Below, in pieces: positions 1-6,261 of a DNA stretch of 6,261 nucleotides. The stretch is from contig CAILON010000282.1 of the NCBI GenBank assembly GCA_903835865.1, forward strand, positions 1 through 6,261, read 5' to 3'. The translations under genes and the position numbers were made by a program. Below the pieces are notes generated by a model. That model saw only the letters and a list, made by a program, of their open reading frames with translations, was not told where the DNA came from and made no database searches. Positions within the stretch are counted from its first letter, which is position 1. Every line of letters starts with the position of its first letter. This stretch comes from an uncultured beta proteobacterium (lineage in GTDB: Bacteria; Pseudomonadota; Gammaproteobacteria; Burkholderiales; Burkholderiaceae).

Positions 1-20
1 CCACCCCTGTGTAGGCTTTA

Positions 21-25
21 AAAGG
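21..25 (+). promoter_or_regulatory. Shine-Dalgarno for the exported-protein gene
   Basis: The purine run AAAGG lies 6 bases before the ATG at 32 and 9 bases before the next in-frame ATG at 35. It supports one of these two adjacent starts without deciding between them. An in-frame TAA at 26-28 rules out any start further upstream. The rest of bases 1-31 is too short to show a promoter, and no gene ending there can be identified. Confidence 0.55.
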
Positions 26-31
26 TAAAAA

Positions 32-439
32 ATGATGCATGCTCTTACTAACTTAATTGGCCATTTTTTCAGCCAAAACCTTGCTCTGATGAGCTTTTTA
101 GTCTGTTTTGGACTGTTTGGTACTAGCTTGACCCAAGCTCAGAATAACAGTCAGGCCCTCAGTCCCGCTGAGCTCAATCGGATTAATAACCAACCCCTAG
201 CACCGAGTGTCAGCGCTACGGGTGTGATCAACGCGCCCGAGACTCGCAAACCAAGCTACCAATACAAAGCTACCAATGGCACAGAGATTACTGAGTACAA
301 GGATATCAACGCACCCACCCAGGTAGACGTCAAGACACCCTATACCAGCTATGAAATGGCGCCGCCTACTTCAGTGATGCCTGGCGTTCCCAAAGAAACT
401 GATTTGCTAAGCGTCCCCAGCATTAGCATCCCCTTCTAG
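32..439 (+). CDS. small predicted exported protein, DUF2782-like
   Basis: This is a 135-residue protein of unknown function. Residues 1-16 are polar to mildly hydrophobic, and residues 17-33 form a hydrophobic stretch (LALMSFLVCFGLFGTSL) followed by TQA-Q, a plausible signal peptidase I site after Ala36. This suggests export to the periplasm. The n-region has no Lys or Arg, which is unusual. Cys25 lacks a proper lipobox, so a lipoprotein is unlikely. After cleavage come a Pro/Asn/Ser-rich stretch (about 37-75) and a segment at 83-109 with TEYKD and TSYEM. From memory this resembles the EYR...Y core of DUF2782, a family found beside thrB in Pseudomonas and many Burkholderiales. The C-terminus (110-135) is Pro-rich. 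The gene lies 22 bases before thrB on the same strand, so co-transcription is likely. The reading frame and start are well supported; the family call is moderate, and no biochemical function can be given. Confidence 0.75.
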   Translation: MMHALTNLIGHFFSQNLALMSFLVCFGLFGTSLTQAQNNSQALSPAELNRINNQPLAPSVSATGVINAPETRKPSYQYKATNGTEITEYKDINAPTQVDVKTPYTSYEMAPPTSVMPGVPKETDLLSVPSISIPF

Positions 440-451
440 TCATCGCTTAGC
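406..451 (+). repeat. inverted repeat before thrB start
   Basis: GCTAAGCG at 406-413 is the exact reverse complement of CGCTTAGC at 444-451, separated by 30 bases. The right arm is followed by an overlapping second copy of GCTTAGC (450-456), so the left arm could pair with either. The structure spans the stop codon of the upstream gene and ends 5-10 bases before the thrB ATG. No T-run follows, so it is not an intrinsic terminator. It might affect thrB translation or be chance. Confidence 0.3.
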
Positions 452-461
452 TTAGCAATTT

Positions 462-1439
462 ATGGCTGTATTTACCCCGATCGAATTAAGCGACATATCC
501 GACTGGATTTCCCATGACTTCAATATCGGTCAAGCTATAGAAATCCGCGGTATCCATGGTGGTATCGAGAACTCGAATTTCTTTTTAGATACCGATCTTG
601 ATGGCAAAAAACATGAATACGTACTCACTATTTTTGAGCGCTTGTCTGCAGAGCAACTGCCCTTCTATTTGGAGTTGATGCGCCACTTGGCGCTCCAAGG
701 TATTCCCGTTCCTAAGCCCATTGAAAATAAACAAGGGCAGATTTTGTTCTCGCTCAAGGGCAAGCCAGCGGCAATTGTTAGCAAACTCCCAGGTTTATCT
801 CGCCTTCAGCCAGAAGCAAAGCATTGCGCCCTAGTAGGTGAAATGCTCGCAAAGATGCATCTTGCAGGAAAAGATTTTGCTAAGACCCAAGAAAACCTAC
901 GCAGCCTTGCATGGTGGCAAAAAACCGTTCCGCTTATCTTGCCTCACTTAGATCCCGCTCAAAAAGAATTGCTCAGCACTGAACTATCTACCCAAGAACA
1001 ATTTTTTAGTTCTAGCCAATATGCTTTGCTGCCTTCTGGAGCAAGTCATTGTGATTTATTTAGGGACAATGTTTTATTTGATCCTAAAGGCGCGACAGAT
1101 AGTGAAAATGACCATTTGGGTGGCTTCTTTGATTTTTATTTTGCCGGCACAGATAAATGGCTTTTTGATTTAGCGGTAACAGCCAATGATTGGTGTCTTG
1201 CCAAAAACAAACAAGATTTAGATCCCGAACGTTTAAATGCTTTGATGAACGCTTATCAATCTGTACGCCCACTAACAAAAGAAGAGCAATCTAGTTGGCC
1301 GTTGATATTGCGTGCTGCAGCACTACGTTTTTGGATTTCACGATTATGGGATTTCCATTTGCCACGTGATGCCCAAATGTTGACACCACATGACCCTACA
1401 CACTTTGAACATATTCTCTTAAGTCGTCGCTCACTATGA
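462..1439 (+). CDS. thrB: homoserine kinase, APH-fold type (ThrB)
   Basis: This enzyme phosphorylates L-homoserine with ATP to give O-phosphohomoserine, the step before threonine synthase, in the cytoplasm. At 325 residues it is normal length for the Pseudomonas/Burkholderia-type enzyme, which has the aminoglycoside-phosphotransferase/choline-kinase fold and is unrelated to the GHMP-family ThrB of E. coli. Visible motifs are the N-lobe loop GGIENSNFFL (33-42), the strand YVLTIFER (53-60), and the catalytic loop HCDLFRDN (196-203; His196, Asp198 and Asn203 fit the HxDxxxxN pattern). Next comes GFFDFYFAGTDKWLFDLA (221-238), in which Asp224 is the likely metal ligand. The ATG at 462 gives the usual N-terminus (VFTPIEL), but no clear Shine-Dalgarno precedes it, so translation may depend on the upstream gene or on local structure. 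Its TGA overlaps the next gene's ATG. All expected catalytic residues are present, and nothing suggests a broken gene. Confidence 0.96.
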   Translation: MAVFTPIELSDISDWISHDFNIGQAIEIRGIHGGIENSNFFLDTDLDGKKHEYVLTIFERLSAEQLPFYLELMRHLALQGIPVPKPIENKQGQILFSLKGKPAAIVSKLPGLSRLQPEAKHCALVGEMLAKMHLAGKDFAKTQENLRSLAWWQKTVPLILPHLDPAQKELLSTELSTQEQFFSSSQYALLPSGASHCDLFRDNVLFDPKGATDSENDHLGGFFDFYFAGTDKWLFDLAVTANDWCLAKNKQDLDPERLNALMNAYQSVRPLTKEEQSSWPLILRAAALRFWISRLWDFHLPRDAQMLTPHDPTHFEHILLSRRSL

Positions 1440-2212
1440 AACTCAATACCGTCGCAGCCAAAGAAGGCTACACCTGGATACGTCAAGGAATTTGGCTCTT
1501 TAAGCAAAGTCCATTAGGCTTTTTAATGCTGGTCTTTATGTATGTGTTTGCTGCCCAGCTAGCCGTCATTGTTCCGGTGATTGGGGTATTTGCTGTACTT
1601 TTACTAACGCCAACCCTGTCAGTCGGCTTCCTAACGGCCTGTCGCCAAGCAATTCAAAAAGAGCGCATTCGACCCATGGTGTATCTGGTTGCCTTGCAAT
1701 CTACTCCACTCATTCGCAAACGAATTTTGCAGTTGGGCTTGGTATATGCCGCACTCATCTTGGCGCTCAGCTTTATTCTCAGCCTCGTAGTTGATTTTGA
1801 GTTGCTATTACCCCTCATGACGAGCGATAAAGCCATCACTCCAGAAGCGCTGCGCCAAATTTATTTGGTCTTATTCTTTGGCGCACTCTTGTATATCCCA
1901 GTTGCAATGTTGATGTGGTTCTCACCTATCTTGGTTGCCTGGGCTGATATGCCAGTGGCGCAAGCGCTTTTCTCTAGCGCCCTTGCATGCTGGTCAAATC
2001 GTGGCGCATTCTTTTTGTATCTTGCCATTTGGAGCGTTATTTTGATTGCCATTCCACTCACGGTGGGCATGACTTTCGATGCGCTCAATTTAGGTCAGGC
2101 AGCCTCGTTTGTTATCGCACCGATCTCCATGGCTGGTCTGACAATCATGCATTGTTCATTCTTTGCTACTTGGAAAGCTTGTTTTACCGATGATGAAGTG
2201 CTGCCAGTCTAA
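1436..2212 (+). CDS. multi-pass inner-membrane protein, BPSS1780-like family
   Basis: This 258-residue, strongly hydrophobic protein is of unknown function. About six membrane segments can be picked out: residues ~28-47, ~48-68, ~99-120, ~141-161, ~190-212 and ~222-246. A short amphipathic N-terminus (EGYTWIRQGIWLFKQSP) precedes the first. Between segments 2 and 3 is a basic, probably cytoplasmic loop (CRQAIQKERIRP, 69-80). FSPILVAWADMPVAQALFSS (162-181) matches, from memory, the conserved segment with a 'DMP..KALF' pattern in the Burkholderiales family named after BPSS1780. The C-terminus is short and acidic (TDDEVLPV). The ATG shares ATGA with the thrB stop and has no separate Shine-Dalgarno, which indicates translational coupling to thrB. 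Adjacency to thrB could suggest a link to amino-acid handling, but that is inference only: no transporter signature or catalytic motif is visible. Confidence 0.85.
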   Translation: MKLNTVAAKEGYTWIRQGIWLFKQSPLGFLMLVFMYVFAAQLAVIVPVIGVFAVLLLTPTLSVGFLTACRQAIQKERIRPMVYLVALQSTPLIRKRILQLGLVYAALILALSFILSLVVDFELLLPLMTSDKAITPEALRQIYLVLFFGALLYIPVAMLMWFSPILVAWADMPVAQALFSSALACWSNRGAFFLYLAIWSVILIAIPLTVGMTFDALNLGQAASFVIAPISMAGLTIMHCSFFATWKACFTDDEVLPV

Positions 2213-2271
2213 GTGAAATTAAGCTCAGTCGATTGCTGCTAACTTTGCAATACTGAGTTGCAGCCACTTCA
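2194..2271. terminator. nested inverted repeats at convergent gene ends (possible terminator)
   Basis: The two convergent stop codons are only 12 bases apart (2213-2224). An inner hairpin pairs CTCAGT (2224-2229) with ACTGAG (2252-2257), continued by ATTGC (2232-2236) with GCAAT (2247-2251) across a two-base bulge, leaving a 10-base loop. Two more pairs, one of them G-U, extend the base to 2222-2259. An outer pair of arms, TGAAGTGCTGC (2194-2204) and GCAGCCACTTCA (2260-2271), is complementary apart from one bulged base. On the minus strand the inner hairpin is followed by TAATTTC, a weak T-rich tail; on the plus strand no T-run follows. It could end uvrD transcription or stabilise mRNA 3' ends. 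It lacks the GC-rich stem and long T-tract of a textbook intrinsic terminator. Confidence 0.3.
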
Positions 2272-4588
2272 CACCGTGGCGCTTAAAGTTCACTTGCGCT
2301 CTGGCATCTGCATCAACACCTTCTAAGCCAGTAACACGCCCTTCGCCAAACTTTGTATGAAACACATTTTGGCCAATGGTGAATGGGTAATCCCCTCTAG
2401 GTGGTGCAGCCATTCTTCTAACTTCGGTGGAGGCTGATCCAATCCGCTTAGTGGGTCGTGGGCGCTCGCTGCCAGAATCAAAAAAGTCGTTAGATTCATA
2501 CTCACGTTGACGGGTATAGCCATCTTGCCAAGTAGACCCCGATCTAGCACTACCGCCCCAACGAGCATCTTTTGCTTTGGGGGTTAACCACTTTAAAGAT
2601 GCTTCAGGCAACTCTTCAAGGAAACGGGATGGCATGTTGTAACGTACTTGACCGTGCAGCATGCGTGATTGAGTATGGGAAAGATACAAACGCTCTTTGG
2701 CACGCGTAATCGCGACATACATCAAGCGTCGCTCTTCCTCCAAACCGTTTTGCTCATTCACACTGTTCTCATGTGGAAATAAGCCTTCCTCCAGTCCCGT
2801 AATAAAGACGGAGGTAAATTCCAGCCCCTTGGCAGAGTGCACTGTCATGAGTTGTACGGCATCTTGTCCTGCTTGTGCCTGGTTATCACCCGCTTCTAAG
2901 GAGGCATGAGATAAGAAAGCAGCCAGTGGCGAGATCGGCACTGCCCCTGGGGCATTTTCACCCGGCAACATTGCCGCCGCAGCATCCTGACCATAACCTT
3001 CTTCCGCAATAAAAGCGGTGGCAGCATTAATTAATTCTTGTAAGTTCTCAACGCGATCTTGACCCTCGCGCTCCGTCAAATAATGTTGTATCAGACCACT
3101 GTGCTGAATAACAAACTCGACTGTTTCGGGTAAGGTATTGTGGCGAGTAGCTTCGCGCATGTGATCTACTAAACGCACGAACCCGCCGAGCGCTGCACCT
3201 GCTTTACCCTCTAAAGACGAGGCTGCTAAATACAAAGAGCACTGTTGACTACGGGCCGCATCTTGCAAGGCCTCAATCGATCTTGCGCCAATACCCCGCG
3301 TTGGAAAATTAACGACTCGCGAGAACGAGGTGTCATCATTAGGATTTTCAAGAAGGCGCAAATAAGCCAGTGCATGTTTAATTTCTGCGCGCTCGAAGAA
3401 TCGCAATCCACCATATACGCGATATGGAATACCAGCAGAGAATAAAGCGTGCTCAATGATGCGTGACTGCGCATTACTGCGATAAAGTAAGGCAATCTCA
3501 GTACGTTTAATACCGCTACTAACTAATGCTTTGATTTCATCGATAAGCCAAGCAGCTTCGGCATGATCGCTAGGTGCATCGTAGATTCGCACCGGCTCAC
3601 CATGTCCAGCATCCGTGCGCAGGTTCTTACCTAAGCGCTCTGAGTTATTTGCGATCAAGTGATTTGCGGTATCCAGAATATGGCCATGCGAGCGATAGTT
3701 CTGCTCGAGCTTTACCATCATCGGATGGTATTGCTTTTCATAGAGACGCATATTCTCGACGTCTGCTCCGCGGAAAGCATAAATACTTTGGTCGTCATCA
3801 CCCACCGCGAAAACTGCGCTACTACCCATGCCACTGACATTAATGCGACTTGCATCATGGCCAGACAATAATTTGAGCCAAGCATATTGCAATGCATTCG
3901 TATCTTGGAACTCATCAATTAAGATATGGCGAAAGCGTTCTTGATAATGCGTCCGAATGGGCTCGTTGTGTTTGAGTAATTCATAACTACGCAATAGAAG
4001 TTCAGCAAAATCGACTACACCCTCTCGCTGGCACTGTTCATCATAGGCGGCATACAGTTGCGCCATCTTCGCCTGAAAATCATCCCCTGCAGATAAATCC
4101 TTGGCACGATGACCGCGCTCTTTAGCATGCGCTATAAAGTACTGCAGTTGCTTAGGTGGATATTTCTCATCATCGACTTTTAAACCTTTTAAAAGTCGTT
4201 TGATAGCTGATAGCTGATCTTGGGTATCTAGGATCTGAAAAGTGGAAGGTAATCCAGCCTCTTTATGGTGGGCACGCAATAAACGATTGCAAAGTCCATG
4301 GAAAGTGCCTATCCACATTCCCCGAGTATTAATGGGCAACATGGCGCTCAGGCGGAGCATCATCTCTTTGGCGGCCTTATTGGTAAAGGTCACTGCCAAG
4401 ACCCCAATCGGGGAAACTTGTCCGGTTTGGATGAGCCAAGCGATACGGGTAGTGAGTACGCGCGTCTTACCGCTACCTGCCCCAGCCAAAATCATGGCGG
4501 ATTGGGCCTGGCCATGTTCATTGAGGGGCGGGAGGGTCACTGCCTCGCGCTGTTCTGGATTGAGGTTCGCGAGCAAGTCTGAGTACAT
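2225..4588 (-). CDS. uvrD: UvrD-type SF1A DNA helicase II
   Basis: This is an ATP-dependent 3'-5' DNA helicase. In the UvrD family it unwinds the nicked strand in nucleotide-excision and mismatch repair. At 787 residues it is slightly longer than the E. coli protein. The SF1A motifs occur in order: LNPEQREAV with the Q-motif (9-17), Walker A AGAGSGKT (35-42), motif Ia [11 protein letters not shown] (66-76), Ib GTFHGL (94-99), Walker B DEFQDT (225-230), motif [17 protein letters not shown] (262-275), IV LEQNYRS (294-300), V HSAKGLEF (584-591) and [16 protein letters not shown] (621-634). An Arg/Ser/Gly-rich linker (~680-732) leads to a C-terminal Tudor-like domain (~735-785, FGEGRV, VNF, KWL). 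That domain favours UvrD/PcrA over Rep. The ATG at 4588 gives the family's usual N-terminus; only a weak GGGA precedes it. The gene is divergent from valS across 24 bases. No LexA-type CTGT-N8-ACAG box is present in that gap, so the SOS control known for E. coli uvrD is not evident. All motifs are intact. Confidence 0.96.
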   Translation of the reverse strand: MYSDLLANLNPEQREAVTLPPLNEHGQAQSAMILAGAGSGKTRVLTTRIAWLIQTGQVSPIGVLAVTFTNKAAKEMMLRLSAMLPINTRGMWIGTFHGLCNRLLRAHHKEAGLPSTFQILDTQDQLSAIKRLLKGLKVDDEKYPPKQLQYFIAHAKERGHRAKDLSAGDDFQAKMAQLYAAYDEQCQREGVVDFAELLLRSYELLKHNEPIRTHYQERFRHILIDEFQDTNALQYAWLKLLSGHDASRINVSGMGSSAVFAVGDDDQSIYAFRGADVENMRLYEKQYHPMMVKLEQNYRSHGHILDTANHLIANNSERLGKNLRTDAGHGEPVRIYDAPSDHAEAAWLIDEIKALVSSGIKRTEIALLYRSNAQSRIIEHALFSAGIPYRVYGGLRFFERAEIKHALAYLRLLENPNDDTSFSRVVNFPTRGIGARSIEALQDAARSQQCSLYLAASSLEGKAGAALGGFVRLVDHMREATRHNTLPETVEFVIQHSGLIQHYLTEREGQDRVENLQELINAATAFIAEEGYGQDAAAAMLPGENAPGAVPISPLAAFLSHASLEAGDNQAQAGQDAVQLMTVHSAKGLEFTSVFITGLEEGLFPHENSVNEQNGLEEERRLMYVAITRAKERLYLSHTQSRMLHGQVRYNMPSRFLEELPEASLKWLTPKAKDARWGGSARSGSTWQDGYTRQREYESNDFFDSGSERPRPTKRIGSASTEVRRMAAPPRGDYPFTIGQNVFHTKFGEGRVTGLEGVDADARAQVNFKRHGVKWLQLSIAKLAAID

Positions 4589-4595
4589 CGTCCCA

Positions 4596-4603
4596 ATTAT
4601 AAT
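4596..4603. promoter_or_regulatory. symmetric -10 element, candidate shared uvrD/valS promoter
   Basis: ATTATAAT is a perfect 8-base palindrome in the middle of the 24-base gap between the divergent uvrD and valS starts. It contains TATAAT, the exact sigma-70 -10 consensus, on the plus strand at 4598-4603 and on the minus strand at 4601-4596. With normal -10 to start spacing, transcription would begin near 4609-4611 (+) and 4588-4590 (-), essentially at both ATG codons. No good -35 lies at 16-18 bases on either side. On the minus strand TTGAGA (4628-4623), one base from consensus, sits 21 bases away, which is too far for ideal spacing. No extended -10 TGn is present. Use as a promoter is inferred. 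Confidence 0.5.
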
Positions 4604-4612
4604 TTGCCTCTT

Positions 4613-6261
4613 ATGCCAAATGTCTCAAATACCCCTAATTCTCCGGCGAACAGTTCAGTAGACGAACTCGCCAAATCCTACGAACCTGCCCCGATTGAAG
4701 CCTACTGGGGCCCAGAGTGGGAACGTAGAGGTATTGCCGATGCCAGTATGGATAGCAATAAAGGTGATTTCTCCATTCAATTGCCACCCCCGAATGTCAC
4801 TGGCACCCTCCATATGGGTCATGCTTTCAATCAAACCATCATGGATGGCTTGATTCGTCATGCCCGCATGTCTGGAAAAAATACTCTCTGGGTACCGGGC
4901 ACGGATCACGCGGGTATCGCAACGCAAATTGTGGTGGAACGGCAACTCGATGCACAAAAAGTTTCTCGCCATGATTTAGGTCGTGAAAAATTTTTAGAAA
5001 AAGTATGGGAGTGGAAAGAAACTTCTGGCTCTACTATCACCCGTCAAATTCGTCGCCTCGGTGCATCGATTGATTGGAGTAAAGAATATTTCACGATGGA
5101 TAGCAAAATGTCCAAAGCAGTAGTGGAAGTATTTGTACGACTACACGAGCAAGGTTTAATTTATCGCGGCAAACGTCTCGTGAACTGGGATCCTGTTTTA
5201 GGTACTGCCGTTTCTGATCTTGAGGTGGTAAGTGAAGAAGAGGATGGTTCGATGTGGTACATCCGCTACCCATTGACCGATGGCTCAGGACACCTCATCG
5301 TCGCTACTACACGCCCAGAAACCTTGCTGGGTGACGTTGCGGTCATGGTGAACCCAGAAGATGAACGCTATAAACATCTGATTGGTAAATCCGTACACCT
5401 GCCTTTATGCAATCGTGAAATTCCGATCATTGCCGATGACTATGTGGATTTAAATTTTGGAACAGGCGTTGTCAAAGTAACGCCTGCACATGACTTTAAT
5501 GACTATGCAGTAGGCCAACGCCATCAACTTCCATTAATTAACATTCTCACTTTAGACGCCAAAATTAATGAGAATGCGCCTACCGTCTACCAAGGTCTAG
5601 AACGCTTTGCGGCTCGCAAAAAAATTGTTACTGATCTCGAAGCTGCCGGCTTACTGGAAAAAGTACAGCCCCATAAACTCATGGTGCCACGCGGCGATCG
5701 CACCCAGACCATTATTGAACCAATGCTCACTGACCAGTGGTTTGTAGCGATGTCAAAACCAAGCCCAGATAATAAATATCAACCCGGTTCATCGATTGCA
5801 GGCGCAGCATTAGATGCAGTTACCAAAGGTGATATCAAACTCGTTCCAGAAAACTGGATCAACACTTATACCCAGTGGTTGGAAAATATCCAAGACTGGT
5901 GTATCTCGCGTCAACTCTGGTGGGGTCATCAAATACCTGCTTGGTATAGCGATGATGGGCAAATCTTTGTAGCGCGCTCGGAAGAGGATGCTAAAGCACA
6001 AGCAGCCAAAGCAGGCTATACCGGCACGCTCAATCGTGATCCTGATGTGCTCGATACCTGGTTTAGCTCTGCCTTGGTCCCCTTTAGCTCCCTAGGTTGG
6101 CCAGAGAAAACGCCAGCACTGGAGCACTTCTTGCCGTCTTCGGTATTGGTCACTGGTTTTGACATCATCTTCTTTTGGGTTGCTCGTATGGTCATGATGA
6201 CCTGCCACTTCACTGGCAAAGTGCCCTTTCATACCGTCTATGTTCATGGCCTCGTAAGAGA
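4613..6261 (+). CDS. valS: valyl-tRNA synthetase, 5' part (runs off window)
   Basis: This essential cytoplasmic class I aminoacyl-tRNA synthetase joins valine to tRNA-Val and edits mischarged threonine. There are 549 complete codons plus two bases with no stop, so the C-terminal 400 or so residues lie beyond the window. Visible are the ATP-binding HIGH-type motif HMGH (67-70) within [28 protein letters not shown] (96-105), and the editing (CP1) domain with TTRPET (232-237) and TPAHDFNDY. Further along are [17 protein letters not shown] (429-445), DTWFSS (481-486) and [15 protein letters not shown] (515-529). The expected KMSKS loop should follow within about 5-10 codons of the edge. The ATG at 4613 gives a roughly 20-residue leader before the conserved [11 protein letters not shown]; the in-frame TTG at 4604 is an unlikely alternative. 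Upstream sequence (TTTGCCTCTT) has no Shine-Dalgarno. The gene is intact as far as seen. Confidence 0.97.
   Translation, partial: MPNVSNTPNSPANSSVDELAKSYEPAPIEAYWGPEWERRGIADASMDSNKGDFSIQLPPPNVTGTLHMGHAFNQTIMDGLIRHARMSGKNTLWVPGTDHAGIATQIVVERQLDAQKVSRHDLGREKFLEKVWEWKETSGSTITRQIRRLGASIDWSKEYFTMDSKMSKAVVEVFVRLHEQGLIYRGKRLVNWDPVLGTAVSDLEVVSEEEDGSMWYIRYPLTDGSGHLIVATTRPETLLGDVAVMVNPEDERYKHLIGKSVHLPLCNREIPIIADDYVDLNFGTGVVKVTPAHDFNDYAVGQRHQLPLINILTLDAKINENAPTVYQGLERFAARKKIVTDLEAAGLLEKVQPHKLMVPRGDRTQTIIEPMLTDQWFVAMSKPSPDNKYQPGSSIAGAALDAVTKGDIKLVPENWINTYTQWLENIQDWCISRQLWWGHQIPAWYSDDGQIFVARSEEDAKAQAAKAGYTGTLNRDPDVLDTWFSSALVPFSSLGWPEKTPALEHFLPSSVLVTGFDIIFFWVARMVMMTCHFTGKVPFHTVYVHGLVR

Noticed and set aside
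1..31. 3' end of an upstream gene such as polA
   Set aside because: Three frames end in stops here (12-14, 19-21, 26-28), but the few preceding codons match no C-terminus I recognise, so no gene can be claimed.
4560..4603. TTGAGG at 4560-4565 as a -35 partner for TATAAT at 4598 (+)
   Set aside because: The spacer would be 32 bases, far beyond the 16-18 that sigma-70 uses.
4589..4612. SOS (LexA) box controlling uvrD, as known in E. coli
   Set aside because: No CTGT-N8-ACAG or close variant is present in the gap.
4242..4661. 139-codon open frame on the plus strand opposite the uvrD start and running into valS
   Set aside because: It lies antisense to the conserved uvrD motifs Walker A, Ia and Ib, shows no recognisable protein pattern, and overlaps valS out of frame. 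It is a shadow of the real genes.
4655..4972. 105-codon open frame on the minus strand
   Set aside because: It is fully antisense to the conserved HMGH and GTDHAG region of valS and has no family resemblance, so it is a shadow frame.
1..6261. A novel defence, mobile or biosynthetic system hidden in the window
   Set aside because: Coding sequence covers almost all bases, and every gene fits a conserved housekeeping or known-family assignment. No direct-repeat array, transposase, toxin-antitoxin pair or foreign base composition is visible.

Overview
This window looks like a compact chromosomal housekeeping segment from a betaproteobacterium of the Burkholderiales. It most resembles the small-genome Polynucleobacter type. 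That assignment rests on the protein sequences (UvrD, ValRS, type-II ThrB and a Burkholderiales-type BPSS1780-like membrane protein), the gene order, the moderate base composition and the very short spacers. It was made by recognition, not by a database search. I see no mobile element, tRNA, rRNA, CRISPR array, phage gene or accessory island.

Layout. Positions 32-2212 (+) hold a three-gene cluster: a small predicted exported DUF2782-like protein, homoserine kinase (thrB, threonine synthesis) and a multi-pass membrane protein of unknown function. The thrB stop and the membrane-protein start share an ATGA, so these two are probably translationally coupled. Positions 2225-4588 (-) hold a full-length UvrD-type SF1 DNA helicase, which converges on the thrB cluster with only 12 bases between stop codons. 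From 4613 to the right edge (+) runs valyl-tRNA synthetase (valS). It is open at the edge and cut just before its expected KMSKS loop. Because it has no stop codon in the window, a simple ORF listing would miss it.

The genes belong to separate housekeeping processes: amino-acid synthesis, DNA repair and tRNA charging. The most interesting non-coding signal is the 24-base gap between the divergent uvrD and valS. It carries a perfect palindrome, ATTATAAT, that reads TATAAT on both strands. If used as a -10 element in both directions, it would start transcription almost exactly at both ATG codons, giving leaderless or near-leaderless mRNAs; neither start has a convincing Shine-Dalgarno sequence. 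Weaker signals are nested inverted repeats at the convergent gene ends and a hairpin just before the Shine-Dalgarno-less thrB start. I found no convincing novel multi-gene system; the region is mostly ordinary. No stretch longer than about 31 bases lacks a gene.
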